NCBI GenBank assembly: GCA_028872875.1
Contig: JAGWOC010000011.1
Span: 1-61,122, forward strand
DNA from: Chloroflexota bacterium
GTDB lineage: Bacteria; Chloroflexota; Dehalococcoidia; DSTF01; JACRBR01
Reading direction: 5' to 3'
Length of the DNA stretch: 61,122 bases
Each line of letters opens with the position of its first letter. Positions within the stretch are counted from its first letter, which is position 1. A program made the position numbers and the translations under genes. Positions 10,342-18,234 of the stretch are shown here, in pieces. Under the pieces are notes generated by a model. That model made no database searches and was not told the DNA's origin. It worked only from the letters and a program-made list of their open reading frames with translations.

Positions 10342-10947
10342 ATGAACGACATCGAGGAGCGGCTGCGCGCCGCGCTCACGAAGGTGCCGGCCGGGCTCGC
10401 GGCGCACGTCCTGCGCGTCGTCGATGAGGCGGCGCGGCTCGCGCGGATCCACGGCATCGACGCGGAGGCGGCGAAGATCGCCGCGCTCGGCCACGACCTG
10501 CTGCGCGCGCACAGCGAGGGGCGGCTGCTGACGATCGCCGGCGAGCAGGGAGCCACGATCGACCCGGTGGACCGGCTGGAGCCGGTGCTGCTGCACGGCC
10601 CGCTGGCGGTGCCGATCCTGCGCGAGCAGTACGGAGTCATCGACGCCGACGTGCTCGGCGCGGTGGCCGCGCACACGACTGCCGCGCCACGCATGTCCCG
10701 CCTGCAGAAGCTACTCTTCGTCGCCGACAAGATCGAGCCGGACAAGGCCGACGGCCGCGCGCCTGTGCAGCGCGTCCGCGAGCTGGCGGACCGGGACCTC
10801 GACGCCGCGATGCGCGCCTACCTGGACTACCACGTGCTGGTCGCGCTCGACGAGCGCTGGCCGCTGCATCCGAACACGATCGCCGCGCGGAACGAGCTGG
10901 TGGCGGCGGAGCGCGCCGTCCGGCAGGACCGAGAGCCTGGGGTTTAG
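10342..10947 (+). CDS. HD-domain hydrolase, YqeK-like (Ap4A hydrolase family)
   Basis: The 201-residue product is an HD-superfamily hydrolase: the N-terminal HVLRVVDEAARLA helix, HD in LGHDLLR, HGPLAVPIL, AAHTT, and LFVADKIEPD near the end. This pattern matches YqeK, a symmetrical diadenosine tetraphosphate hydrolase. In many genomes yqeK sits beside nadD and rsfS, but not here. It ends only 10 bp before the convergent hemB stop codon. The long open frame upstream is a shadow of the PPOX gene. Confidence 0.7.
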   Translation: MNDIEERLRAALTKVPAGLAAHVLRVVDEAARLARIHGIDAEAAKIAALGHDLLRAHSEGRLLTIAGEQGATIDPVDRLEPVLLHGPLAVPILREQYGVIDADVLGAVAAHTTAAPRMSRLQKLLFVADKIEPDKADGRAPVQRVRELADRDLDAAMRAYLDYHVLVALDERWPLHPNTIAARNELVAAERAVRQDREPGV

Positions 10948-10957
10948 AATCAGGAGC

Positions 10958-11953
10958 TTATCGGGCGTCGCGCAGCCAGCGGGCGGCTTCCTTCGCGTGG
11001 TAGGTGATGATGATGTCGGCGCCGGCGCGCTTGATCGACGTCAGGATCTCGAGCGTCACGCGCTGCTCATCGACCCAGCCGGCGGCGCCGGCCGCCTTGA
11101 CCATGGCGTATTCGCCGCTGACGTTGTAGGCGGCGAGCGGCAGGTCAAACTCACGCCGCGCCTGCGACAGCACGTCGAGGTAGGAGAGCGCCGGCTTCAC
11201 CATCACGATGTCCGCGCCCTCGTCGATGTCGTCGGCGATCTCGCGCAGCGCCTCGCGGGCGTTCGGCGGGTCCATCTGGTAGCCGCGCCGGTCGCCGAAC
11301 TGTGGCGTGCTCTCCGCAGCCTCGCGGAAGGGGCCGTAGAACGCGGACGCGTACTTCGCGCTGTACGCCATGATCGGCGTCGCGACGTAGCCCGCGTCGT
11401 CGAGCGTCTCGCGGACCGCGGCGACGCGCCCGTCCATCATGTCGGATGGCGCGACGACATCGGCGCCGGCGCGCGCGTGCGACAGCGCGGTGCGGGCGAT
11501 CAACTCGATCGAGCGGTCGTTGTCGACTTCGCCGTCGGCGATGACGCCGCAGTGCCCGTGGCTGGTGTACTCACAGAGGCAGACGTCGGTAATGACGACC
11601 AGCTCGGGCGCGGCCTGCTTGAACGCGCGCACGGCGTCCTGGACGATGCCGCCGTCCGCGTACGCCTCGCTGCCTTCGTCGTCCTTGACCGCGGGCAGGC
11701 CGAAGAGCAGCACCGCGGGCACACCGAGCGTGCGCAGGTCGTCCGCCTCGCGCCCGACCTGGTCGAGGGAGATGCGGTACTGGCCGGGCATCGACGGGAT
11801 CTCGTCGCGGACGCCCTGCCCGTGGGTGACGAAGAGCGGATAGACGAAGTCCGCCGCGGACAGCCGCGTCTCCGCCACGAGGCGCCGCAGCCCCTCGGAC
11901 CGGCGCAGCCGGCGGTGGCGGGCGAAGTCGCCGTGCGTCAGCAGGTCGAGCAT
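10958..11953 (-). CDS. hemB: Delta-aminolevulinic acid dehydratase (porphobilinogen synthase)
   Basis: HemB condenses two 5-aminolevulinate molecules to porphobilinogen. The 331-residue product has the zinc-type cysteine cluster [14 protein letters not shown], and the two active-site lysines in [16 protein letters not shown] and [15 protein letters not shown] 11953 is supported by a TACAAT box ending six bases upstream and a GGAGG overlapping the gap; the open frame extending to 12031 crosses this promoter. It is divergent from the operon holding hemA, hemC and cobA-hemD, so the two sets share a 139-bp control region. Confidence 0.95.
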   Translation of the reverse strand: MLDLLTHGDFARHRRLRRSEGLRRLVAETRLSAADFVYPLFVTHGQGVRDEIPSMPGQYRISLDQVGREADDLRTLGVPAVLLFGLPAVKDDEGSEAYADGGIVQDAVRAFKQAAPELVVITDVCLCEYTSHGHCGVIADGEVDNDRSIELIARTALSHARAGADVVAPSDMMDGRVAAVRETLDDAGYVATPIMAYSAKYASAFYGPFREAAESTPQFGDRRGYQMDPPNAREALREIADDIDEGADIVMVKPALSYLDVLSQARREFDLPLAAYNVSGEYAMVKAAGAAGWVDEQRVTLEILTSIKRAGADIIITYHAKEAARWLRDAR

Positions 11954-11959
11954 GCCTCC

Positions 11960-11965
11960 ATTGTA
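11960..11965 (-). promoter_or_regulatory. -10 box TACAAT of hemB (leaderless)
   Basis: TACAAT on the minus strand, then GGAGGC, then ATG 11953. The same six-base spacing is seen at hisH, larE and the PPOX gene. No good -35 is visible at 17 bp. Confidence 0.5.
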
Positions 11966-12024
11966 GACGAGGCGGGGCGCCAATCCCTCCGCTCGGGGAT
12001 GTTCAGCCCGCGGCTTTGTGACGG

Positions 12025-12053
12025 TTGACACTAGCCCCTCGCGCGTCTACAAT
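12025..12053 (+). promoter_or_regulatory. Strong sigma-70-type promoter of the hem operon
   Basis: TTGACA (12025-12030), a 17-bp spacer and TACAAT (12048-12053) form a near-consensus promoter, with transcription expected to start near 12060. This leaves a leader of about 33 nt before the first gene. It is the closest match to consensus in the window. Confidence 0.75.
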
Positions 12054-12092
12054 TCTCCCACTGGCAGGCCCGGTCTGGACAATTACTGAGAT

Positions 12093-12785
12093 TTGCCCAC
12101 ATTCGCTCCCCCCAATGGTCCCGGCGCCGACGGCGCGCCCCTCGCGGACGGCCGCTGGCTGACGCTCGGCCAGGCCTGCCGCGTGCTCAACGTCGACGAG
12201 TCGACCCTGCGCCGCTGGGCAGACGCCGGCCAGGTGCGCACCTTCCGCACGCCCGGGGGACATCGCCGGTTCGCCGAGGGCGATGTGCGCGAGATCGTGC
12301 TCGGCCGCTCCCAGCAGGCGAACTACCGCGACGTCGGCGACCTCGCGACGAAGCGCATCCGCCGCCAACTGACGCGCGGCCACGCCGACTGGTACGCACA
12401 CGTCGACGCCGCGCAGCGCGAGAAGCTGCGGCCGCTTGGCCGGCGGCTGATGGAGCTGGTGGCGGCGTACGTCGGCCGGCGCGGGCGCCGCGCATCGCTG
12501 CTCGATGAGGCGCGCGCGACGGGCGCGGAGTACGGCACAGAGCTGGCGCACGCCGGCATGACGCTCTCCCAGGCGGTGCACGCGTTTACGTTCTTCCGGC
12601 GCAGCCTCGACCAGTCGGCCAAGCAGGCGCTCGCGAAGACCGGGACACCCGCGAAGGAGTCGATCACTGTCGTCGAGCAGATCATGGTGCTCGCCGACGA
12701 GGTGTTGCTCGGCATCGCAAGCGCGTACGACGCGTCGGCGGCCGCCGCCGCCGCGAGCGGAGGGAACGGACGCCATGCAACGTGA
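12093..12785 (+). CDS. Two-domain regulator: MerR/BldC-type HTH plus RsbRD-like helical domain
   Basis: The N-terminus (about residues 21-75) is an excisionase/BldC-type winged HTH (LTLGQACRVLNVDESTLRRW, then RTPGGHRRF). Residues about 90-215 are all-helical and resemble the N-terminal sensor domain of RsbRD-type stress regulators (GTELAHAGMTLSQAVHAFTFFRRSL). It is the first gene of the hem operon and is divergent from hemB, so it is a plausible regulator of tetrapyrrole synthesis; the ligand is unknown. The TTG start is tentative, because the only nearby ATG is out of frame and no Shine-Dalgarno is seen. Its 3' end overlaps the next gene by 11 bp. Confidence 0.7.
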   Translation: MPTFAPPNGPGADGAPLADGRWLTLGQACRVLNVDESTLRRWADAGQVRTFRTPGGHRRFAEGDVREIVLGRSQQANYRDVGDLATKRIRRQLTRGHADWYAHVDAAQREKLRPLGRRLMELVAAYVGRRGRRASLLDEARATGAEYGTELAHAGMTLSQAVHAFTFFRRSLDQSAKQALAKTGTPAKESITVVEQIMVLADEVLLGIASAYDASAAAAAASGGNGRHAT

Positions 12786-13140
12786 CACGATCCGCGAGTA
12801 TCAGAAGGCGCTGGCGCGCCGTGGTGAGACCTGGACCCACACGGGGATCGAGTCGGCGCTGCCGCGCATCATCGCCGCACCAGCGGCGCCCGGCACGGGT
12901 GGCGTGTTGCGCGGTACCCGCGTGCTGGGCGTCAACGCCGATGCGCGCGAGGACTTCGCGACCGCGCTGCGGGTGCTGCAGCGGAACAACCGCCTGCTGC
13001 TGGCACGCTTCGGGCTCGGATGGGCGGACATCGCTGCCACCGTGTGCGGCGAGGCGCGGCGCCGTGGCTTTTCGACGGCGGTCGTCGCGCGCCTTCTGGT
13101 GGCCGCTCTGCGTAGCGAGAGCGGAGGGGCGGCGTCATGA
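12775..13140 (+). CDS. Unknown protein in hem operon (121 aa)
   Basis: I do not recognise this 121-residue protein. The N-terminal part is basic, the middle has RGTRVLGVNAD, and the C-terminal half is predicted helical (DFATALRVLQRNNRLLLARF, then an Ala/Val-rich helix). No signal peptide or cysteine motif is present. Translation is coupled: it overlaps the regulator upstream by 11 bp and the next gene by ATGA. Its position between a heme-operon regulator and precorrin-2 dehydrogenase suggests a linked role, but nothing in the sequence shows it. Confidence 0.6.
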   Translation: MQRDTIREYQKALARRGETWTHTGIESALPRIIAAPAAPGTGGVLRGTRVLGVNADAREDFATALRVLQRNNRLLLARFGLGWADIAATVCGEARRRGFSTAVVARLLVAALRSESGGAAS

Positions 13141-13406
13141 GCCGGCGCGCGGCGCACCAGGACAGACGCATCGGCCCATGGCGTCTGCTCGACATCTTTG
13201 CCGCGTCGATCTCGCTGCGCGGCGTGTTCCTCGGCGGCGGCACGCTGCTGCCGCGCGTCGGCGCCGCCGACCCGCCGGGCGTCGCGGGGGAGCCGACGGC
13301 CGAGCTGCCCGGCTCCTACCTGAGCGACACAGAGCAGCAGCAGGCGGTGGCCCAGGAGCGCGCGCGGCGCTTTGTGCGCGCGCGCCGGCCGCGGCCGCGG
13401 CCGTAG
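13137..13406 (+). CDS. Unknown small protein in hem operon (89 aa)
   Basis: This is an 89-residue protein of unknown function. It has a moderately hydrophobic segment (about residues 18-40, LLDIFAASISLRGVFLGGG), possibly a membrane or amphipathic helix, and a strongly basic Arg/Pro-rich tail ending RARRPRPRP. It starts in an ATGA overlap with the preceding gene, and precorrin-2 dehydrogenase begins 9 bp later, so all are cotranscribed. Confidence 0.5.
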   Translation: MSRRAAHQDRRIGPWRLLDIFAASISLRGVFLGGGTLLPRVGAADPPGVAGEPTAELPGSYLSDTEQQQAVAQERARRFVRARRPRPRP

Positions 13407-13415
13407 GAGCGGGCG

Positions 13416-14153
13416 ATGGCGCTGTATCCCATCTTCGTGGAAGCTGCGGGCCGGCGGGTGATCGTCATCGGCGGCGGCCACGTCGGCGCCGAGAAGGTGC
13501 GCGGGCTGCTCGCGGGCGGCGCCGACGTGACGGTCGTGAGCCCCGACCTGATCGCGGAGCTGCGGGAGCACCGCGACGCGGACCGAATCCGCCACATCGC
13601 ACGCGCGTACCGCGAGTCTGACCTCGACGATGGCTACGAGCTGATCATGGTCGCGACGGACGACGGCGCGATCAACGCGGAGGTCGCCGCGGCCGGCAAA
13701 CGGCGCGGCATCTGGGTGAACGCCGCGGACGACCCGAAGCACTGCGACTTCATCCTGCCGTCGGTGGTGCGCAAAGGGAAGATCACGCTGGCGGCATCCA
13801 CGTCGGGCTCGAGCCCGGCGCTCGCACGCCGCTTGCGCGAAGAGCTCGACGCCTACCTGACCGAGGACATGCCAGCGCTCGCGGACCTGCTGGCTGAGAT
13901 GCGGCAGGAGGTCCGCAAGCGGCACATCAAGGTTGCGAGCGACACCTGGCAGCGGGCCATCGACGGACAGCTCCGGGTGCTGCTGGCGCAGCGGCGCTAC
14001 GGACAGGCGCGGGCGCGGCTCATGGAGCGGCTCGGCATCGGCCTGACGCAGGCGGGCGCTCCCGATGGCGCTAGCGCCCCGCACGATGCCACGCCGCCGC
14101 TGGCCGTGTCCGCAGACGCAGGCGCGGCGCCGGGCGCGCCAGGGACGGAGTAG
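13416..14153 (+). CDS. Precorrin-2 dehydrogenase / sirohydrochlorin ferrochelatase family (CysG-N/Met8-like)
   Basis: The enzyme oxidises precorrin-2 to sirohydrochlorin with NAD+, and relatives also insert iron. The 245-residue product has a Rossmann fold with VIGGGHVGAEKV (residues about 16-30), an ATDDGAIN segment, WVNAADDPKHCDFILPS and the siroheme-synthase central motif TLAASTSGSSPALARRLREEL. A poorly conserved Ala/Pro/Gly-rich tail follows residue 215. The start ATG has GGAGCGGG upstream. With the CobA domain in the same operon this gives the full route from uroporphyrinogen III to sirohydrochlorin. Confidence 0.88.
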   Translation: MALYPIFVEAAGRRVIVIGGGHVGAEKVRGLLAGGADVTVVSPDLIAELREHRDADRIRHIARAYRESDLDDGYELIMVATDDGAINAEVAAAGKRRGIWVNAADDPKHCDFILPSVVRKGKITLAASTSGSSPALARRLREELDAYLTEDMPALADLLAEMRQEVRKRHIKVASDTWQRAIDGQLRVLLAQRRYGQARARLMERLGIGLTQAGAPDGASAPHDATPPLAVSADAGAAPGAPGTE

Positions 14154-14157
14154 CGCG

Positions 14158-15432
14158 GTGCAGGTATCGCTCGTCGGCATCTCGCACAAGACGGCGCCTG
14201 TGGCGGTGCGGGAGCACTTCGCGCTCGGCCCCGGCGAGCTACCCGAGGCGCTGGCGCGGCTCGGCGAGCGCTACGCGGGCGCGGCGGTGCTTTCGACGTG
14301 CAACCGGACCGAGGTCTACGCCGTGAGCCCGCGTGGCATCGGCGACCCGCGATCAATCGTCGCGCTGCTGAACGAGGTGAAGGGCGGGCCGCCCGTAGAA
14401 GGCGCACCATTCTTCGCGCTCTCGGGCAGGGAGGCGACGCGCCACCTCTTCCGGGTGGCCGCTGGCGTCGAGTCGATGGTGATCGGCGAGTCGGAGATCC
14501 TGGGCCAGGTGCGGGCGGCGTTCGCCGCGGCGACGGCGGCGCGCACACACTCCGTCGCGCTCTCGCGCCTGTTCCACAGCGCCATCCGCGTCGGGCGGCG
14601 GGCGCGGAGCCAGACACACATCGGCCGGTACGCCGTGTCGGTGAGCTCGACGGCTGTGGCGCTCGCGCGGAGCACGCTCGGGGACATCGCCGGCAGGACG
14701 GTACTCGTCGTCAGCGCCGGCGAGGCCGGCAAACTGACCGCGCGTACGCTGCGCGAGAGCGGCGTTGCGACGATGCTCGTGACCAACCGCAGCGCGGAAC
14801 GCGCCCGCGAGCTGGCGGCCGACCTGGGAGGCACCGCCGTGCCGTTCGAGCGGCTGGACGAGAGCCTGCACCGCGCGGACATCGTGATCACGTCGACGGC
14901 GTCGCCCGACTTCGTCCTGGGGCGGCCGCGGATCGAAGCCGTCATGGCCCTGCGCTCGAACCGGCCGCTGCTGCTCATCGATATCGCCGTGCCGCGTGAC
15001 ATCGACCCGGACGTGCGTGACGTGCCGGGCGCGCACCTGTACGACATCGACGGCCTGCAGGAGATCGCACAGGCCAACGTCAACCTGCGGCGCACGGAGC
15101 TGTCACGCGTCGAGGCGATCGTTGAGGAGGAGGTGAGCAGGTACAGCGACTGGCTGCGCTCGCTGGAGGTGGTGCCCACCGTGTCGTCGTTGCGTGCGCG
15201 CGCCGAAGCGGTGCGTCTGGCTGAGCTCGATCGCACGCTGCCCAGGATGAAGATCAGCACCGCCGACCGCCGGCGCCTCGAGGCGATGACCTCGGCGATC
15301 GTCAAGAAGCTGCTGCACGCGCCGATCGCCCGCCTGAAGACGCCCGGCGAGGGAGAGCGGTATGTCGAGCCGGTGCGGGCCCTGTTCGACCTCGATGCGC
15401 TATCCGACAACGACGCTCCGCCAATTCCTTGA
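14158..15432 (+). CDS. hemA: Glutamyl-tRNA reductase
   Basis: HemA reduces glutamyl-tRNA to glutamate-1-semialdehyde, the committed step of C5-pathway tetrapyrrole synthesis. The 424-residue product starts QVSLVGISHKTAPVAVRE. The catalytic cysteine is in LSTCNRTEVYA, the substrate/tRNA region has GVESMVIGESEILGQV, an NADPH-binding Rossmann domain follows, and a C-terminal helical dimerisation domain completes it. GTG 14158 is preferred because the family begins there and GGAG lies just upstream; the longer frame overlaps the previous gene. HemL is not in the window. Confidence 0.95.
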   Translation: MQVSLVGISHKTAPVAVREHFALGPGELPEALARLGERYAGAAVLSTCNRTEVYAVSPRGIGDPRSIVALLNEVKGGPPVEGAPFFALSGREATRHLFRVAAGVESMVIGESEILGQVRAAFAAATAARTHSVALSRLFHSAIRVGRRARSQTHIGRYAVSVSSTAVALARSTLGDIAGRTVLVVSAGEAGKLTARTLRESGVATMLVTNRSAERARELAADLGGTAVPFERLDESLHRADIVITSTASPDFVLGRPRIEAVMALRSNRPLLLIDIAVPRDIDPDVRDVPGAHLYDIDGLQEIAQANVNLRRTELSRVEAIVEEEVSRYSDWLRSLEVVPTVSSLRARAEAVRLAELDRTLPRMKISTADRRRLEAMTSAIVKKLLHAPIARLKTPGEGERYVEPVRALFDLDALSDNDAPPIP

Positions 15433-15562
15433 GCATCCGCGGATGCCCATGTCCATGGGCGCCACCTCGGACGAACACCACGCGCGCACTCGGATCGCGG
15501 GCCTTCAGCCCGCGCGAGGTTGAGCGCCGACCACCCGAAACGGCCCGTCCCAAGCGGGCCGT
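15433..15562. repeat. Cluster of perfect hairpins between hemA and hemC
   Basis: Four inverted repeats fall in 130 bp right after the hemA stop. They are GCATCCGCGGATGC (15433-15446), CCCATG/CATGGG (15446-15459), GCGGGC/GCCCGC around CTTCA (15497-15513) and ACGGCCCG/CGGGCCGT around a 7-nt loop (15540-15562). The last two look like GC hairpins of partial terminators or RNA-processing sites. None is followed by a U-tract. Confidence 0.5.
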
Positions 15563-15654
15563 CTAGCCGGGCAACGGCCCGACCCTCCGCCGTCTACCGA
15601 GCGCCGCCGCTGGCGCATCTCTGCTCCAACCTCTACGCTCCAGGCAGTGGGCAC

Positions 15655-16578
15655 ATGAGCCGCACGTTCGTCATCGGCACACGCGCCAGCCGGCTCGCCC
15701 TGCGACAGGTCGAGCTGGTGAGCGATGCGCTGCGCGCGTCCGCGCCTGGCGTCTCCCTGGAGGTGCGCGAGGTCCACACCGAGGGAGACCGGTCGGGCGC
15801 GCCCTTGCGTACGATCGGCGGCCTCGGCGTCTTCACCAAGGCGATTGAGGGTGCGCTGGCCGCGGGCGAGGTGGACATCGCGGTGCACAGCCTGAAGGAC
15901 CTGCCGACGGAGCTTGCAGCCGGGCTGACGATCGGCGCCGTACCGCCGCGCGAGGACGTGCGCGACGCACTCATCACGCGCGATGGGCGGCCGCTCGACG
16001 AGCTGCGGGCCGGCGCGCGCATCGGCACCGGCGCCCCGCGGCGCGCGGTGCAACTGCTCCGGATGCGGGCGGACGTCGAGCCGGCGGAGATCCGCGGCAA
16101 CGTCGAGACGCGCGTCCGCAAGGTCGACGACGGCGCATACGACGGCGCCGTGCTGGCGATGGCCGGGCTCGCACGCCTCGGCCTTATGGCGCAGGCCGCG
16201 CAGGTGTTCAGCGTCGAGGAGATGCTGCCAGCCGTCGGCCAGGGGGCGATCGCCGTCGAGGTCAGGGCCGGCGACAGCGAGGCCCTCGCCCTCGTGCGGG
16301 CGATCGACGACGCGCCGGCGCGCGCGGCGGTCGAGGCAGAGCGCGCGTTCCTGCGACGGCTCGGCGGTGGCTGCCGCCTGCCGGTCGCCGCGTACGCGCG
16401 CATCGAGGACGGCGAGCTGGTCTTGCGCGGCATGATCGCCGCCGAGGCTGCGCTCCCGGAGCATGGCTCCTTCCGAGGCGAGCGACGCGGGCACATCGGC
16501 GACGCGGACGCGCTCGGCACGCGACTGGCCGATGACCTGCTCGCGCAGGGCGCGGCGACGTTCGTGGACGCACTGTGA
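15655..16578 (+). CDS. hemC: Hydroxymethylbilane synthase (porphobilinogen deaminase)
   Basis: HemC polymerises four porphobilinogens to hydroxymethylbilane. The 307-residue product begins IGTRASRLALRQVE, contains VHSLKDLPTE and GTGAPRRAVQL, and has C240 in GGGCRLPVAAYA as the dipyrromethane cofactor attachment site. ATG 15655 matches the conserved N-terminus; the frame upstream to 15520 crosses the hairpin cluster. A TACGCT box about 15 nt before the ATG could give hemC its own start. It overlaps cobA-hemD by 4 bp (GTGA). Confidence 0.94.
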   Translation: MSRTFVIGTRASRLALRQVELVSDALRASAPGVSLEVREVHTEGDRSGAPLRTIGGLGVFTKAIEGALAAGEVDIAVHSLKDLPTELAAGLTIGAVPPREDVRDALITRDGRPLDELRAGARIGTGAPRRAVQLLRMRADVEPAEIRGNVETRVRKVDDGAYDGAVLAMAGLARLGLMAQAAQVFSVEEMLPAVGQGAIAVEVRAGDSEALALVRAIDDAPARAAVEAERAFLRRLGGGCRLPVAAYARIEDGELVLRGMIAAEAALPEHGSFRGERRGHIGDADALGTRLADDLLAQGAATFVDAL

Positions 16579-18113
16579 GCGGCGGCACGCGTGCCGGCTT
16601 CGTATCTCTCGTAGGCGCGGGGCCCGGCGACCCCGGCCTGATCACGGTCGGCGGCGCCGCGCGGCTCGCCGAGGCCGACGTCATCGTGTATGACCGGCTC
16701 GCCAACCCGCGGTTGCTGGCGCTGGCGCGCCCCGGGGCGGAGCTGATCGACGTCGGCAAGACGCCGGAACGGCACACCCTGTCGCAGGACGCGATCAACG
16801 CCCTGCTCGTCGAGCAGGCACGCGCGGGCAGGCGCGTCGTGCGGCTCAAGGGCGGCGACCCGTTCGTCTTCGGACGCGGCGGCGAGGAAGCCGAAGCGCT
16901 CGTGGCAGAGGGACTACCGTTCGAGGTGCTGCCCGGCGTCACGTCGGCGGTCGCGGCGCCCGCATACGCCGGCATCCCCGTGACGCACCGCGGGCTCGCG
17001 TCGTCGTTCGCCATCATCACGGGCCACGAGGATCCGGCGAAGGACGACAGCAGCATCGATTGGGCGAAACTCGCCACCGGCGTCGACACGCTCGTCTTCC
17101 TGATGGGCACCGGGCGTCTCGCCGAGATCGCGCGGCGCCTTATCGACAACGGCCGCGCGCCGGCAACGCCCGCGGCGGTCATCGAGTGGGGGACGCTGGC
17201 ACGTCAGCGCACGGCGATCGGCACGCTGGCGACGATCGACGTCGCGGTGCGCGACGCGGGCATCGCGCCGCCGGCGGTGACGGTCGTCGGCGAGGTCGTG
17301 CGGCTGCGCGAGCGCCTGCGCTGGTTCGACACGCGGCCGCTCTTCGGCAAGCGCGTGCTCGTCACGCGAACGCGGCAGCAGGCGAGCGACCTGTCACGCG
17401 CGCTGGCCGCGCGGGGCGCCGACCCGGTCGAGCTGCCGGCGATCGAGATCCTCCCGAACGCCGATCCGGCCCAGCTTGCCGCGGCGATCGACGGGCTGAA
17501 GACGTCGGCGTACGGCTGGTGCGTGTTTACGAGCGCGAACGCGGTGGGGACCTTCCTGGCGCACCTGCGCGATGCCGGGCTCGACGCACGCGCGTTCGGC
17601 CGCACACAGATCGCGGCCATCGGCCCGGGGACGGCGGAGGCGCTGGCGCGCGCTGGCCTGCGCGCCGACCTCGTGCCCGAGCGCTTCGTCGCCGAAGGGC
17701 TGCTCGACGGGTTCCGCGCGCGCGTGATGCGCGGCCAGCGCGTGCTGCTGCCTCATGCCGAGGGCGCGCGGGAGGCGCTCACCGACGGCCTCGCGGCGAT
17801 GGGGGCGCAGGTCGATGAGCTGACGCTGTACGTCTCGGCTGTGCCGCGCGATCCGGACGTCGAGGGGCTGCGCCGCCTGCGCGCGGGAGAGATCGACATC
17901 GCGACGTTTGCCAGCTCGTCGTCCGTTCGGAACCTCGTCGAGATGCTCGACGGCGACATCACGCCCCTGCGGCCCCTGCTCATCGCGGCGATCGGCCCCG
18001 TGACGGCGCAGGCCGTGCGCGACGCCGGCCTCGAGGCCGTCGTCGTGGCGGAGACCTACACCATCGACGGGCTGGTGGACGCGCTGGTCGCCCACGCCGG
18101 CACGCGAGCGTAG
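16575..18113 (+). CDS. Bifunctional uroporphyrinogen-III C-methyltransferase / uroporphyrinogen-III synthase
   Basis: This is a fusion of CobA/SUMT and HemD. Residues about 8-250 are a SAM-dependent methyltransferase (VGAGPGDPGLITVGG, then RLKGGDPFVFGRGGEE) that makes precorrin-2. Residues about 258-510 are uroporphyrinogen-III synthase (GKRVLVTRTRQQASDL; WCVFTSANAV; AIGPGTAEAL; ATFASSSSVRNL). The 512-residue length is normal for this fusion, which occurs in Gram-positive and related bacteria. Having both activities on one chain couples uroporphyrinogen III formation to diversion toward siroheme or cobalamin. It starts with GTG inside the hemC stop codon. Confidence 0.94.
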   Translation: MSGGTRAGFVSLVGAGPGDPGLITVGGAARLAEADVIVYDRLANPRLLALARPGAELIDVGKTPERHTLSQDAINALLVEQARAGRRVVRLKGGDPFVFGRGGEEAEALVAEGLPFEVLPGVTSAVAAPAYAGIPVTHRGLASSFAIITGHEDPAKDDSSIDWAKLATGVDTLVFLMGTGRLAEIARRLIDNGRAPATPAAVIEWGTLARQRTAIGTLATIDVAVRDAGIAPPAVTVVGEVVRLRERLRWFDTRPLFGKRVLVTRTRQQASDLSRALAARGADPVELPAIEILPNADPAQLAAAIDGLKTSAYGWCVFTSANAVGTFLAHLRDAGLDARAFGRTQIAAIGPGTAEALARAGLRADLVPERFVAEGLLDGFRARVMRGQRVLLPHAEGAREALTDGLAAMGAQVDELTLYVSAVPRDPDVEGLRRLRAGEIDIATFASSSSVRNLVEMLDGDITPLRPLLIAAIGPVTAQAVRDAGLEAVVVAETYTIDGLVDALVAHAGTRA

Positions 18114-18133
18114 GGCTCGGGCTTGACGGCGAC

Positions 18134-18147
18134 GGAGCGGAAGCTCC
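18134..18147 (+). terminator. Short hairpin after cobA-hemD
   Basis: GGAGC-GGAA-GCTCC is a 5-bp stem with a four-base loop, followed by TTCGCT, 21 bp after the stop codon. It is a weak intrinsic-terminator candidate ending the hem operon before the next promoter at 18224. Confidence 0.3.
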
Positions 18148-18223
18148 TTCGCTACGGATGGACAGCCAACTCGGCGTGCGCGAGCAGGCGGCTTCCCGCG
18201 TGGGGCAACCTCCACCCCCCCGA

Positions 18224-18229
18224 TATACT
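18224..18229 (+). promoter_or_regulatory. -10 box TATACT of the large VWA gene (leaderless)
   Basis: TATACT is followed by five bases (CAACC) and GTG 18235, with no Shine-Dalgarno, again giving an expected start at or next to the first codon. Confidence 0.5.
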
Positions 18230-18234
18230 CAACC

